Positions 10,641-22,870 of a stretch of DNA of 64,000 bases are shown here, in pieces. The notes below the pieces were generated by a model. That model made no database searches, was not told where the DNA came from, and saw only the letters and a program-made list of their open reading frames with translations. Position 1 is the first letter of the stretch; each line of letters starts with the position of its first letter. This DNA comes from Xiphydria camelus (lineage: Eukaryota; Arthropoda; Insecta; Hymenoptera; Xiphydriidae): contig OY783195.1 of NCBI GenBank assembly GCA_963678675.1, positions 22,964,387-23,028,386 of the forward strand, written 5' to 3'. Made by a program: the position numbers and the translations under genes.

Positions 10641-11623
10641 TTAAGGCCCCTCCCGTAGAGTCGCTTTGGAGTGGCGTTATCGTTTCCGAATTATTTGGAT
10701 GACTGATTATCGCTTCTCTCGAAATATACCGCGCTTGAAAATCTTGAGTCACGTCGATTGCAATCGATTGCCGCAGTGTTTTGTGGTAGGTTTGATGATC
10801 GAAATTTTTGAGCTCCCGTAAGACTATCTAGATAGACTCGTTTAATCGTTACAACGCGGTTTTGACGTAAACTAATATAATCGATTGTTTCAAAGTGTAC
10901 GCTTCAAAAAAATAACGTTTTGAATAATTTATTAAATGTACATTATAATGTGATTCGAATCAATCGCTATATTTATTGTAGGGACATGTTTACAAAAGAT
11001 CAGGATGTGTCCTGCACTGTAAAACATTCTGCGGTGCGGACCTATGTACCACTTTTGTTGTTAGATAACAAAGCGTAAGACTCTGAATGACACCAGATGT
11101 GGTATATATACATATGTATACATAAGTCCATACCGATGAAATGGTATTACAAATTAACACCATTTTCTTACTCAGTGCTATTGGGACAGTTACCTTACTC
11201 TCTCTCTCTTGTCGGAATTTTTTCAACTATTTCCTAATTTTCCCTCTATTCTGACTCTTACTCTTTTTTCCCCAGACTTCACGTTTATTCTACTTCGAAA
11301 TACAGACGTCGTTGGAAATTAAACGACTATTTTAAATTATCGCACGACTGCCTTTATTACGTTAAAACGCTTTGAGAAGTCCATTAACTACACTCGGACT
11401 GTTCTTTTATATACTGCAGTCGTTTTAAAGTCGCATCGACTCGGATCCCATTCTCGCGTCACTTTTGAAATTTCACAGAGTCATACACGATACGCCTTGA
11501 GGTAGATTCAGATGCAGGCGGTATGTAATTAATTAATGTAATAATTGAGAAATTCCTCATCCTCCCGTTAGCTAGAATCCAACAGGCGTACCGCTATGCC
11601 ATTCGTATCTGAAGCTATTTGTT
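10641..11623. other. No gene seen
   Basis: AT-rich. A weak inverted pair occurs around 11508-11612 (TTCAGATGCAGGCGGTA against TTCAGATACG...GCGGTA in reverse complement) and may be a decayed small MITE. Confidence 0.45.
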
Positions 11624-12030
11624 ATTAGAAATTGCACTGTACATTTATAAATGTAGTAGAAGTTTCCATTCGATACAAAATTGTGGTAAAATTACTGGCA
11701 AATTCTATCGTGGAAGAAAAGAAACAACTGCAATAAGAAATGTGTAGTAAAATTACGATTAATATCGGGAATTTAAAATTATTTAATTTTTACAATTCTT
11801 GTTTTGTAAATTCAGTTCATTTTATGTATTATTATTTATTACTAGAAATTCTATATTAAATTTATAAGTGTATTAAAAGCTTTTATTCGATACAAAAATG
11901 TGGTAAAATTACTAGCAAATTGTATTCAGGAAGAAAAGAAACACCTTCAATAAGAAATATATTGCAAAATCACTATTAATATCGCAAATTCAAATTTATT
12001 TAATTTTCACAATTTCTCTTTTATACATAT
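11624..12030 (+). repeat. Diverged tandem duplication, period 217 bp
   Basis: The blocks at 11624-11815 and 11841-12030 align with a constant 217-base offset. Shared pieces include TTCGATACAAAA, GTGGTAAAATTACT, GGAAGAAAAGAAACA, CAATAAGAAAT and TTAATATCG. AT-rich and non-coding. Stop codons in all frames exclude a protein repeat. Confidence 0.8.
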
Positions 12031-14424
12031 AAATCCGGTATATTTTCTCTTCTATAATCGCCTTATGAATCCACAAACATTAATCATAAATCGATGGAAC
12101 GATTTTATGTGACAACTCCGACCATTTTCTCCTATATAAACCTCACCAGAAAAGGAAAATACGCGAGTACACCGATCGCCGCAGATCAAAATTCCTTCGA
12201 GTCACAATGAACGTGTCCCGTGTGTAGCGCACGCTAAACAACCAACCGACCCGGCGCGACGTTACCGCCAATCCCCCCTCTCCTCGTCGCCAGACGAGCG
12301 ATGAAAATTGAATTTCTTTTTCCACTCCGAGCCGTTAATATATCACAGAGTTTCGTCATATAATTATTCAGTGATTGATGACGAACGGCATTTCAGGAGA
12401 GAGCTACTAGCCCGGGCAAACCCGCGGATCGATTCCCCCCTCCTCCTCCTCCTCCTCCTCCTCGTCCTCTTCTTCCTCCCCACGAATGTAGCGGAGAACT
12501 CAGAGAGTGCGGAGTGCGATACCTATACGGGATACCAGAATCGCGCGAGTACCACATCGCGAACACGGGTACTCGCGTGGAGGGGAACGCCGCGCGCCGC
12601 AGGTTCGATGCGCCCAGCAGGAAAATGCTAGTCGGATAACCAGGAAACTGGTTTATGCGTGGCTGCACTCTGTCTCTAAGTGGGTACCTACTACCTTCTA
12701 TAGTCGGAATAGGGATACTGTTAGAAAGGCATCTTTCTCTCTCTCTCTCCACACATCCACTGCTCACGGGAAGGACGTCGTATACGCGAGCGGCAGATCG
12801 AAGCGAGGTACTCGCGAGTAATATCCGTGTACGCTACCGGTAGCGGTGGAAGGACGAGGGAACCTTCGCGGGGCGGAAGGGTATCGGCGTGGCGGGGCGA
12901 AGGTACGGAAGGGTGTTCGCTTTCGCGTTCGCGTTTAGGATCGCGAGAGCGACCTGTCGTACGCTGATGGATCCGTAGACAGGGGTGCGCAAAGTAATGT
13001 GGTAATTAAACTTTAGTCGCATTATGCAGGGGGCCTCTCGCGGAGTGTCGCCGGAGAGATTGATGGTACGCCCCTTCTCTCTCCCCCGTCCCTTCATCCC
13101 CCCCTGCACACTCTCCCTGGAACTGTTCTTATCGCGACGATACAAAAGGTGGCGTGTTGCGACTCGCTATTCAATCGTGATTAAAGATCTTGTCAGGTAT
13201 ATGAGGCAGTGCGGTGAGGGGGGATTCGAGAAGGCAGAGGCAGGCCGGGGGGTGCGAAAGGCGCGCGAGGCTGTACCGGGGCGCGCGGTCTGTTTATTTT
13301 ATCGCGAGATTTGCATGGGTTATCTGCGGTGGAGGGGTGTTTCTCCTCTCGTAACCTCTTTATTTTTAGCCGCGCGCCACATACGCGCGTCGGCATACAC
13401 GCGCTGCCTTGATATCTGGATCGCACGCGCGCGTCCGCTTCGATATCGATACAAGGCGCGCGCGATCTATCGCGCGAGCGTCGTGCAATGCGCGGTACCC
13501 CACCTTTCGGATGAGCCCCTATACCATATCCGCGCGGTAGGTGCGGGCGCATCGCGCGGCCCCGCTCCACGGACGCGAACGATGCGCGGTCTCTCCGCGT
13601 GTGTATACCTACGTATGTGTACGCCGCGTACGTGCGCGCGCGTATAGATATTATAACGTACGTGTGTGCCGACGTCGGTCGCGGGGCGTGAATTTCATGC
13701 CTTCCTACCTCACGCGCTATCGAATCTCTCATGAAAATGCGCCGAGCGCGCCGCGCCGAAGATGCACTCGCGTACGCGGTGTAGGTACGTATACATATGT
13801 GCGAGTTTATGTACCGCGGTGGGCGATATCGCCGGCGAATCGCGCTGGAAACGCGAGCGCGATATCCCGAGCGTACAGTGCGTCGGGTCGATGCACTTTT
13901 CGAGCAGTTTCTCCCCAAGGTCGCCGCGGAACATCTGTAAGACCGTGTAACGTGTGGTAGGCGCCGCGCGCACGGTTAGGTGCAGCTGCGGCGGTGCCAC
14001 TCCGGCACAGTCATTACCGTTGCTCCTCCGCGTTCTCCGTCACTTAAGCGCGCTCCGGGCACGGGTTTATCGCTGCGCGCGAAAGCTCCTGTTTGCCGGC
14101 ACATAATGGCCTCGCAACATCGATCGCCACGACGATGAAATATCGAGAGCGGACCTATGTATAAGTCTCGGACTTCTAGGCGCGATCGTTTATTTGCATG
14201 CGGGTACCGCGGGAGTCGACGACCCGATCGTCGAGGGCCGTCCGGGTGGTCGGAGCGATTCGCTCTGATGAGAATTTCGGAAAGTACGTTACGCGTGTCT
14301 CGATTTTCGACCGGGTCGAACCTCCGGAGTCGTCGCGACGCTGCGTGGAGTTCTTTTTCGGCTTTCGTCTCGCATTCGGATGGAAATAGCGGAGATTTTG
14401 TGGTACACAGTAGATTCGCGTATA
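12031..14424. other. CpG-rich stretch, no gene supported
   Basis: Strongly CpG-rich from about 12180 to 14400, with many CGCG and CGTACG runs. Open frames as long as 241 codons occur on both strands and in several overlapping frames (for example 13024-13647 and 13193-13918). They are Arg-rich, share no domain and lack codon-use contrast between strands. A promoter region for the minus-strand PAN gene or a neighbour is possible but not shown. Confidence 0.5.
12439..12462 (+). repeat. (CTC)n trinucleotide repeat
   Basis: About eight CTC units, within CpG-rich DNA. Confidence 0.85.
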
Positions 14425-14930
14425 CACGAGAGAAAAAGGATTAGTAATTTTTACAGTGAATTTCAGTAACAAGGCTCCTCGAGGTGAAAAATGGATTTTT
14501 TTTTAATAGACAACCAACACGTATTAACGGGAGATTGGTAAATTTTATTGTTTCAATTGATAATTATACTGTTACAAGCTGTACAAAACCCGAGTGGAAA
14601 TTCTTTCTAGACATTAACTTGGGTCAATATAGGTTGACAAGACTTGAAATTAATGGGAAAGACCGGTATAAAATTAATATGGATGTCCAACTAAATTCTA
14701 ACTTGGTCCTCGTTTGGAATTAACAGGAAAATATCTATTGCAGCAGCCTAGATAATGCCTGTCATGAGACAAAATATTAATCTGACAGCTAAGCTAATTT
14801 TCCACTCGAGAAGTACGCTGTGGTCTATTAAAAACTTGAATGTGTTTCACCTCGAAGAGCCTTGTTACGAGGATAACTGTAAAAATACGTGAGTTTTCCC
14901 ATCATTTTTTACTAATCCTTTTTCTTCGTG
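14425..14930. mobile_element. TA-flanked MITE, family D copy 1
   Basis: Flanked by TA at both ends. Ends CACGAGAGAAAAAGGATTAG and the inverted CTAATCCTTTTTCTTCGTG; the terminal similarity continues through AAGGCTCCTCGAGGTGAAA on the left and TTTCACCTCGAAGAGCCTTG on the right. A shorter copy lies at 18268-18565. A 79-codon open frame in the interior has no recognisable motif. Confidence 0.85.
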
Positions 14931-14932
14931 TA

Positions 14933-16181
14933 GGTACTTGGAATGCATTATCGGGTGAAGTACCTACTAAGTAGAAAACTTGCAAGTGGGACCTCTTGGG
15001 GAGAAAGTAGGGGATGCCTTCCAAGAAGTAGCGAAGGACTTTCTGAGTAGAGAGTCTACTGTATACACTAATAAAAGTTCCTTGTCGATTCGTACAAACG
15101 CATATTTGAATCAAGTGAATGTGAAACGAATTGAAATAAATATTTAGGGAGAAATCGCGCAATATCGGATACTTTGAAGGCCCCTGATCATTATTGTCGA
15201 TCATGACGATCAGGGGCCATTAAAATATTCTGTACTGGGCGACTGTCTTTATATAATTTTATAAAGCTGTCGAATAATCTTGTGAACGAAATCAATGTTC
15301 AATCAAATCGGATTGATATTCAGTGAATATATTATACAATTTATAAACACAATCTTATTTGATATATGAAGGATTTTTCTCCAAATTTAGTTTATAAATC
15401 AGAACTCGTGTATAAAATTAACGGCATTTGTTCTCACTTGTCCTAAGAATCTCTCGAAATGATCGACAGTAGAAAAGATTAAACATTTTCGACTCTCCGA
15501 CGATGTCGCGACTTTTCGAGGCATCGACACCGTGGGAGATCCAACTGTACGATGTACCAGTCGCGGTTCTCCTTTCGTCAAAAAGTCGATATTGCATTTA
15601 CCGCGGTTGGATGCGGAGCGTTGTTTTGGCGTTACCGTTGTATGTATGTACATATATTTATATGCATGTATGGTATACCTATGTCAAGACCGAGGTGGCT
15701 GAGACGAGGGATAGATAAGATAAGGAGTGACAGGAACTGCGGCAATCGACGAGTTTCAGCGAAGCTCCTGCGCGGAGAAGGCGAGGGCGAAGTGGGTGGG
15801 AAACATCGAGGGACTAGAAATATTTGAACTTCCGGCACTCAGCAGGAAATTAGGACGAAAGAGAAAAGGCGAGATTCTTTCACCCTTCCATCTTCCAGAG
15901 AAAATCGAAAACTCGTTTAAAGTTCCAGCGATCGTATGCGTAGCAACGTACTGGAAATATGAAAATGAAAAGCGAGGAGAGAACGTCTCGTAAGGCTTCA
16001 AATAAATAGAAGCTTCTCGCATGAGAAGGAAATTAAATTGAAACGGAAATATTTTCCAATAAAGGCTTCGTCTTGCGAGATGTTCACTTTGAAAATTAAA
16101 TCAATGAAAGAAAGCCTCGATATAAAACTAATATTTACTTTTTATATGGACTTTTTTAATATGAGCTCTTAACTGATATCG
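14933..16181. other. No gene seen; small palindromes
   Basis: Contains a short inverted pair at about 14932-14970 (GTAGGTACTT...AAGTACCTAC) and a stronger one at 15179-15218. The rest is mixed sequence with overlapping short open frames and no recognisable domain. Confidence 0.5.
15179..15218. other. 11-bp stem hairpin
   Basis: GGCCCCTGATC at 15179 is followed by its exact reverse complement ending at 15218. Isolated, with no second copy noticed. Confidence 0.6.
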
Positions 16182-16468
16182 CACTGCGAAAAATAACTTA
16201 GTTAATTTAATCAAAATGCTGAAGATGACGACCTGATGACCAAACCGTTTGGTGAAATATGTGAATCCTCCATCTATATTTCATTAAGTTGACCACGTTT
16301 GGTTAGAATTGGTTGGAATAACTACACTTAGTTAGCAGCTACAGTTAGTTAACATTTAGTTAGAAAACTAAATATTTGGAACAAATGATCAGTATTTTAG
16401 TTAGAATAACCTAATGCGTTTAACTAGATGCGTTTTCTTATTTTAAAACGTAATTATTTTCCTCAGTG
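16182..16468. mobile_element. MITE family E copy 1
   Basis: Ends CACTGCGAAAAATAACTTAG and the inverted TAATTATTTTCCTCAGTG. The interior carries GACCAAACCGTTTGGTGAAA and repeats of TAGTTA. Three more copies lie at 28475, 31563 and 61489; this one has the same orientation as the 61489 copy. Confidence 0.85.
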
Positions 16469-18267
16469 TGGTGAGGAACGTTTTCTTAAATCGAACTATA
16501 CCTAATCTCAGAGAAATATTATACCAAATTTAACAAAAAATTAATAAATAACAAGATAATCGCGATCGGAGTGAATACCACTGTGAACGGAACAGCTCCG
16601 CTTTGCTCTACAATTTTATTCAACGCAAACAAAATTTTTCCATAATTCGATATATTCGAATAAATCGTTCCTCCGTGTGTGTGTGTGCGTGCGTGTGTGC
16701 GTGCGTGCGCGCGCGTGTGTGTATGTGCCACGCATTACGTACACTTCGCTAACGCGAATCGCCCAACCAATCCCGAATATATCGAGCCACCCATGGAATT
16801 CCCGATGAGCTCGTAGCGATTTATTAATTTCTATCCGAGAAAAGTTCGTCGTTTTTCTCCCCCCACGCAACCACTAGAGGAATTCCACTCTTCGATAATG
16901 AACCGGGCGTACATTCAACTTCCATAAACAAGTGGCTCCCCTCGAGTTAGCCGCCCTCCTTCGCTTCACCCTCCCCGTCCGAGTTTCCCTTCTTCTGTTT
17001 CCCCATTCCGCGCGGGAGCTGGCGTATCGCGATTTAAATATCTCCGCGAAACTTCGCGAGTACATATTTTGACAAAACAGATTGACGGAAAGAAAACGAC
17101 CCCGGACTTACCGAGCTCATGCATAAAGATTGCAGTCGCGCGAGTTAATATAGAGGAGTAAGGGGAGGGAGAGAGTTACAGGGGGAGGGAGCTAGAGAAA
17201 GAGATGAGAGAGAAAGAAAGGCAAAGAACGCGTCAAGAGACCGGCTAGCGGAAGAGGACCGAGGTTCTCCTCGTCATTCGCGATAATTGAGACTTCTCGT
17301 TTCGCTTTTCGACTCCTTAATGGAAACGCCTCTCGATGAGTTTCTAAACTCGGTTAACTTCGTCGTGCCCTCTGGTACGAAAATCTAAGCGACGACTCTC
17401 GCGCTGCAAAGTTTAGAGTCGAAGCGAAATGGAAATGCACGTATGTACGCGAATATAGTCGCTGGAGGGATTTTATGCGTGGCGATACGTCATCCCGTTT
17501 GCTGTGTACACTTCGCCGGATTATAGCCGCATACCATGGTTACGGTTGTTACCTATAAAGCCATCGCGGCAAGAGTCATTAAAAGTGGCACAGCTATAAT
17601 GTCGGGAAAAAGGAAATTGCAAAAATTGCGATGCGACGTTAAATGACGTATCTTTGGGGTACGTTAACCCGGCGCGTTGATCGCGTGTTTTCCTCCGTCT
17701 CGCTCGCGCCCGCGCGACGTCCGTAAGTCGAGTTGCGTCGCGTGAGGGAGTTCCTCGTAGCGTGCAGAATGCAGGGAAAAAAATTATTGCCGATCTAACG
17801 ATCGAAACATTGCATAGTATTACAATTGTCGTAGTCGGGAATTTTTTGATGCTAAAAGAGCGACCTGTATCGTCGCTTCGGCAATGAAATTGGTATCGAT
17901 TATATACCTACAGTTATCGATACCTCTACGATATTTAATTGCCAAAGCCAATTATAAAGTATCAATCCAATTATGCCTACCACGTGTGCTGGTTACATTA
18001 ACCCTCGTCGCCCGGCAGGTCTAAAAACTACATAGCACAGCAAAATATACTCCAAGCCATTTTTTTTTAGTAAACGATTGATTATTATGGTCGTGTTTCT
18101 TTTACATGTTACTCTCTTTCATGAATTAAGAGAGAATAGAATTAGTAAATGGAGACAAGAAATTGTGAACTTCAAATTTACAAAGTGAATCACAGAACTT
18201 TAGACACCCGTTATTCAAAGAATAATAATAAAAAATGAATTCACCTTATTATTCTAACATATTCATA
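16469..18267. other. No gene seen
   Basis: Contains the GT microsatellite at 16674, a purine-rich patch at 17160-17230 and CpG-richer DNA to about 17770. A single TTAACCCTCG end-like motif at 17999 has no partner nearby. Confidence 0.45.
16674..16727 (+). repeat. (GT)n/(GC) microsatellite
   Basis: Alternating purine-pyrimidine GT/GC run of about 50 bp, a sequence type able to form Z-DNA. Confidence 0.9.
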
Positions 18268-18565
18268 CATGGAGAAAAAGGATTAGTAACTTTGACAATG
18301 AATCCCAGCAAGAAGGCTCCTCGAGGTGAAACATTAAATTTTAACAGGCACAGTGTACGTTTTACAGTTCATTGCAGTATAAACCCGTAAAAACCCGACA
18401 CAAACATGTTAACGGAAGATCGGTACATTTTACCACATAAACTGATGTTTATGCGATAAAACCTATAAAAGCTTCAATGTTTCATTCCGAAGAGCCCTGT
18501 TACTGGGATGACTGTAAAAATTCATAGGTTTTCCCATGATTTTTTACTAGTCCTTTTTTTCGCGC
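18268..18565. mobile_element. MITE family D copy 2
   Basis: Left end CATGGAGAAAAAGGATTAG, preceded by TA. The right end is the inverted ACTAGTCCTTTTTTTCGCG, followed by CA (a likely decayed TA). It shares AAGGCTCCTCGAGGTGAAA with 14425-14930 but has an interior about 200 bp shorter. Confidence 0.85.
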
Positions 18566-21500
18566 ACATGCTATGGTCTCCAAAGTCCTTGCAAACAAAT
18601 TTGAAATACTTCTATGACCTTCTGCTTCTATTTTTTATCTTTACTCTTCCCGTAATTTTGTCCATGATTTTCAAATTTTTCGAAAATAATAAATAACTAA
18701 TTATCTGGATGATGAGCCATTTCGAGTCAGTTTTCAAATAGTCGTAGCCAAACATTCATTCCCTGCGGTACAGCATCCTGGCGACGCAACGGCAGTCGTA
18801 CAAAGATACATAATTTGCCGTCACGTAGGTAGTAACCCTAATAACGCTTCCTTCACCGTATTGAAATAATGTCCAAGTTGCCGGAAAACAGCCGATACAT
18901 TCCGCTACATTCTCTTTTTTCCCGCTCGTCCCTATTACAGGCCACGAGGTTTTACTCGCGGAAATGAACTTTGCCTGCACCGGCGTTGGATAGATATCAC
19001 CGTTACTTACCTAACCATTCTCACGCACGTGCGTTCGAGGGCACTCGTTCCTTTCGACGCGGACACAAGGAGACTATATCTCGAGGAGAGACTCACCTAC
19101 ACGACCATGTGTACGGAAGACAATGAAGCGAGTTAATAACGAGTACAGGACGCGAGCCTCGCTACGCTCTACGCGGGTGGCAGTACCGGTAGATTGCGAA
19201 GCTCGGTCATCATCACTCATAATAATTATTTCCCCATATGTGCGCTATCCGGTAACGAAGTAACCGGTAGCTAGCGGCTACTGTCCACCGTATGATTTAT
19301 AACAATTCCACGTCCGACTCCCATTCGAGCCTAGGTTCGACTCTTTCGTCTCGGACGGTGCGCGATGATCCCCGTCGAAGAGTCTCGCCTCTGTATACCG
19401 CTAGGTACTCGCATCCCGTAGCATTACTCTCGCGCGTCCCTATCTCCCATCCTCCCTCCTCCCGCACCGCCGTTCCGACCAACCGACGAGATCGAAGCGG
19501 CCGTTTTAACGCGCTCGGAAAAATGACGTCTAATTTTCCGGAAAAACCATAACGCGCCGATAGCGCTGCTCTCTCGAGCCCGGCGGTTCGAGGGGAGTCG
19601 GAGCGAGAGGAAGCGAGGGAGGGGCTCGAAGGGGTGAGAGAGAGTCGAGTCGTGCACGCGAGCTTACGCGCGTTCTCCGACAACGTTGTTAACATCGGTA
19701 AAGAACAACGGCGTTGCGCTCCGCCTGCTCGAGGAAGAGGGGAAAGAAAAGAATCCACTGTTAATAAGATCTACGAGCTGGCTTTTTGCGATTGACCACC
19801 GCACGATTTACGGCCGACGATTAAAGGTAACTCGCGTCGTCGATCATCGTCGGAGGCAACGTCGGGGGCCCCGACGGTATAGGTATCGGCCGGAAGACCC
19901 GGTATGCAATGCGCGTGTAATTTGTAACGCGGTGTGCGAGTCGGGGTTAAGTATTTCAGGCGAGGCGAGAACTTTCATTCGACGTTACGACGCGTAATCT
20001 GTCATTACGCGCGGTGTGTAGACGAAGATCGTTGGAAGGCGTGAAGTGCAGAGAGGGAGAAATTAGTTATCGAAGGGAGGGACGGGAGAGATTACCCGAC
20101 ATTACCAGGCATACGTATAGATATACTATCGACGACCGCGCGCCCGAGCACATCCTTCGTTAGGCGAAGAATCACGTAGAGTCGAGCGCTAATGCGATAC
20201 CTGAATTAAGCCGCGCGTTAAGAGCCCCGTAATCGACAGTTTAATGTTTCGCACCGGTGCAAAAAAGCGTTAACGAAGCGAACGGCCCGGCACAACTGGC
20301 CTTCGCCTCGGAGCGATTCTGCACACGCGAAAGCACTCGACGATTTCAAGTGCGGAATGCAGTTTGATTTTCAGCCTTGTTTGCGAGGGTTCATTATATC
20401 CCGGGTAATTATGAGTAAGTCATAACGCGCCGGCGGCCGGCGCGTTCCGTTTGCTCGGCCGCGCGCGGGGGCAGCTCTGCGAAATCCGCTGCTTGCCTAG
20501 GCGTGAGAATCGTCGAGTAGCTGCACGGCAGTTGGCGTTGCGCTTGCTTTTCGATTAGTATCCGTTCCACGGGCAATTACGGGCGCGCGATGCGTTGCAG
20601 TCGCCGGCCAAATCCACTGACGCGCCGTGAGTTTTTGCATCCCTCTGCGTTTAGAGAGCGCGCGAACGAGCGCGTGTGCACGGCACGGGCTTTATAATGG
20701 TAGCAACAGGTGGCGCCACTACCGATCGTTGAGGCGAAATAATTTGATCGTGTAATTTCTTAATTGTTCGATTTTAACGATACTGAAAGAATTTTTATTT
20801 CGAGTCCGTGATGGCGAATGTTTAATGATCGTAAAGTCATAATTACATCTCTCTCTCTCGTGTCATTTGTAAAGTTTTAATTAATGTCGATGCAGTATGA
20901 TTTAGCGCGGATCTTTAAAAAACTGTCATTTGCAAGAATCGTTTACTTACGATTTTTAAAGGACTCATTTATCCTCCAATCACCCCTTATTCTTTTTTCA
21001 ATAATACCAAAATATTGCGCGTAATTTAAAATTAAAGAAATCCAATACTTAACCATGTATACATATACATATAATGGGATTTTAAGAAGCAGCAAATCGT
21101 GAAAGAACTATAATCACTCGCATCACTATCGATTATCTCGTTACCTATTTGCAATTTTTTATTTCACTGAAAATTCATCCGATATATTAATATTCTATTC
21201 ATACAGATAGGCATCGTATTTTCAATGGGTACGGAATTACGTTTCGATTGCAATAAAAGATTCCTAACGAAATTTTAGTCTATACCCCTACAGGGCGAGG
21301 ATAACGGAATCGGGTCAAACCGCTTTTGCGCTATATTATTGATATTTCCAAATATCAAAATGTCAATCGGCTCGATTCAAATATCAAAGCTTTGTCGAAA
21401 CATAAATATCGGATGTCCCGCATAGCTGGATTATTGGTACGCTTTAACACGTGGTTGAAATATCGGCGAAAATTCTATTTAATTTCGCCCGTAACGTACG

Positions 21501-21910
21501 AGCGTCATGAATTTATCGCGGGGTGAATTCGTCCGTGCCGCCGTGAATTTCTCCTGATATATTGGATATTCGAATGTCGCGTAATTGCGCGCACTTTCCC
21601 TTATTCGGTCGATGTAACGAACGCTCGAACGTCCCTCCGCGTCGAAGCAAGTTTTATGGCGAAGTTACGACGTCGCCTATTGGACAGTTGGCGCGACGTG
21701 GAAATATTTCCGGTCTGTCCGCGTCACCCGTTCATGCAAGGAGACAAATTTTTCCACTGGCGTATCGAGATTCTGCCCATTATTTTCGAAGAGAGAGATA
21801 GGATGTATAATATAAATACACTGAGAACAAAATTTAGTTGTTCCAACCAAACTGTTTGGGGGTCCAAGGTTAAATTTCGTTAAACTAAGCATTGTGTGTT
21901 TGGTTGGACA
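18566..21910. other. Long stretch without a supported gene
   Basis: CpG-rich between about 19020 and 20720, AT-rich elsewhere. Open frames up to 153 codons at 19297-19758 overlap frames on the other strand and have no domain. At 21843-21910 GTTCCAACCAAAC is followed by an inverted GTTTGGTTGGAC, probably a remnant of a MITE beginning CACTGAGAACAAAATTT near 21820. Confidence 0.45.
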
Positions 21911-22120
21911 CACTGAAAAAAATTTTCAGGGAATTGAGCAATAATTCTGGCTGAACCAACCAGAATTTCTAGCCACCGTGGCCACAGCCAGAAGTTTTCT
22001 TAAGACAGCCAGCCGAGTATGGCTAAGCTAATATGTTTAAAGTAACAATATCGTGATGTTTGTGTCAAGCTGCGCTGTACTGTTGAGCCAGTTATTTATT
22101 CTGATTGATTTAGACGTGCA

Positions 22121-22288
22121 GTATGCCTACGTAAGCTGTACCGTATCGCTAAATTGCACGGAAATTCTGGTTCATCTAGACAAGCAGTATAGCTGTGTCA
22201 GCTATACCGTATTGCTAAATTGCGCGGGAATTTTGGTTCGTTTAGACAAGCAGTATAGCTGTGTCAGCTATACCGTATTGCTAAATTG
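22121..22288 (+). repeat. 66-bp tandem repeat, about 2.5 units
   Basis: Units at 22121-22186, 22187-22252 and a partial one at 22253-22288, with a decayed partial unit upstream from about 22085. Each unit contains the palindromic core TATAGCTGTGTCAGCTATA or a diverged form. The period is a multiple of three, so a 78-codon open frame with a 22-residue repeat results. I see no sign that it is expressed. Confidence 0.85.
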
Positions 22289-22388
22289 AAAGTAGGATTT
22301 TGCAAAAAGGGGGCGCGCACGCCTATCCTGCCGCCTGCCAACCCGCCTACTGGGTGTCGGTTTTTTTTCCAACCCTTCCGGGATTCGA

Positions 22389-22600
22389 TTTTTTTTTTTT
22401 TTTTATAGAAGGGGAAATGCATTTACGCACCATCCCCAGGTTTGGCTAGAAATCCGGAGGTGTGTGGAGCTCGGGTGATCCCGCGACGAGAAAGTGCAAC
22501 GTCGCGGGGCCCACACCGGGATTTGAACCTGCGTTCCTTAGATGAGATGCTTCGAGACTGGGAATGCTCGCATTCTACCAATTGCGCCACCGACTCTTCA
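22389..22600 (-). mobile_element. tRNA-derived SINE
   Basis: On the minus strand a tRNA-like head holds an RNA polymerase III A box, TGGCGCAATTGG (22589-22578), and a B box, GGTTCAAATCC (22529-22519), both full matches to the consensus and 48 bases apart. A tRNA-unrelated body follows, ending in a run of 16 A (T16 at 22389-22404 on the plus strand). The head does not fold as a tRNA: the T stem and acceptor stem mispair. No target-site duplication was found. Confidence 0.8.
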
Positions 22601-22720
22601 AGTGGTCTTAGCTAAAACAGGCCTTTATATAATGCAACACTGAGATATCTCGGCAAAAATATTTAAATAAATATTTAATTTGCTATCGGGGTACCGACTC
22701 GACTTCTACCGGTATTTCGT

Positions 22721-22870
22721 ATGCCTCGGGCACAGAACCGCACAGTTGCAGGGACCTCTTCGGCCGGGCTTGGTCGGTATTGGAGCCACTTCTACCGGTA
22801 AAAATTGCTCGAATACCGACCAAGCCCGGCCGAAGGGGTCCCTGCAACTGTGTGGAACTGCGCGAGGCAT
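22721..22870. repeat. 150-bp hairpin
   Basis: The arms of about 60 bp are inverted (CACAGTTGCAGGGACC against GGTCCCTGCAACTGTG; GGCCGGGCTTGGTCGGTATT against its complement), with an imperfect outer extension ATGCCTCG/CGAGGCAT and a loop of about 25 bases. GC-rich compared with the surrounding DNA. Either a fold-back MITE or a transcribable hairpin. Confidence 0.8.

Noticed and set aside
9791..10702. 303-codon open frame on the plus strand
   Set aside because: It runs through a GA microsatellite (Arg-Glu repeats) and CpG-rich DNA, is very Arg-rich, overlaps other open frames on the opposite strand and has no recognisable domain.
13024..13918. Overlapping 207- and 241-codon open frames on both strands
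   Set aside because: Both strands are open together, as expected from CGCG-rich DNA. Arg/Ala-rich content without domains.
17999..18030. piggyBac-like end TTAACCCTCG
   Set aside because: No matching inverted GAGGGTTAA terminus was found at a sensible distance.
22121..22288. CRISPR-like array
   Set aside because: The whole 66-bp unit is repeated without unique spacers, only about 2.5 units are present, and the context is eukaryotic.
22510..22597. Functional tRNA gene
   Set aside because: The promoter boxes fit, but the T stem and acceptor stem do not pair and a poly-A-ended body follows, so it is a SINE head.
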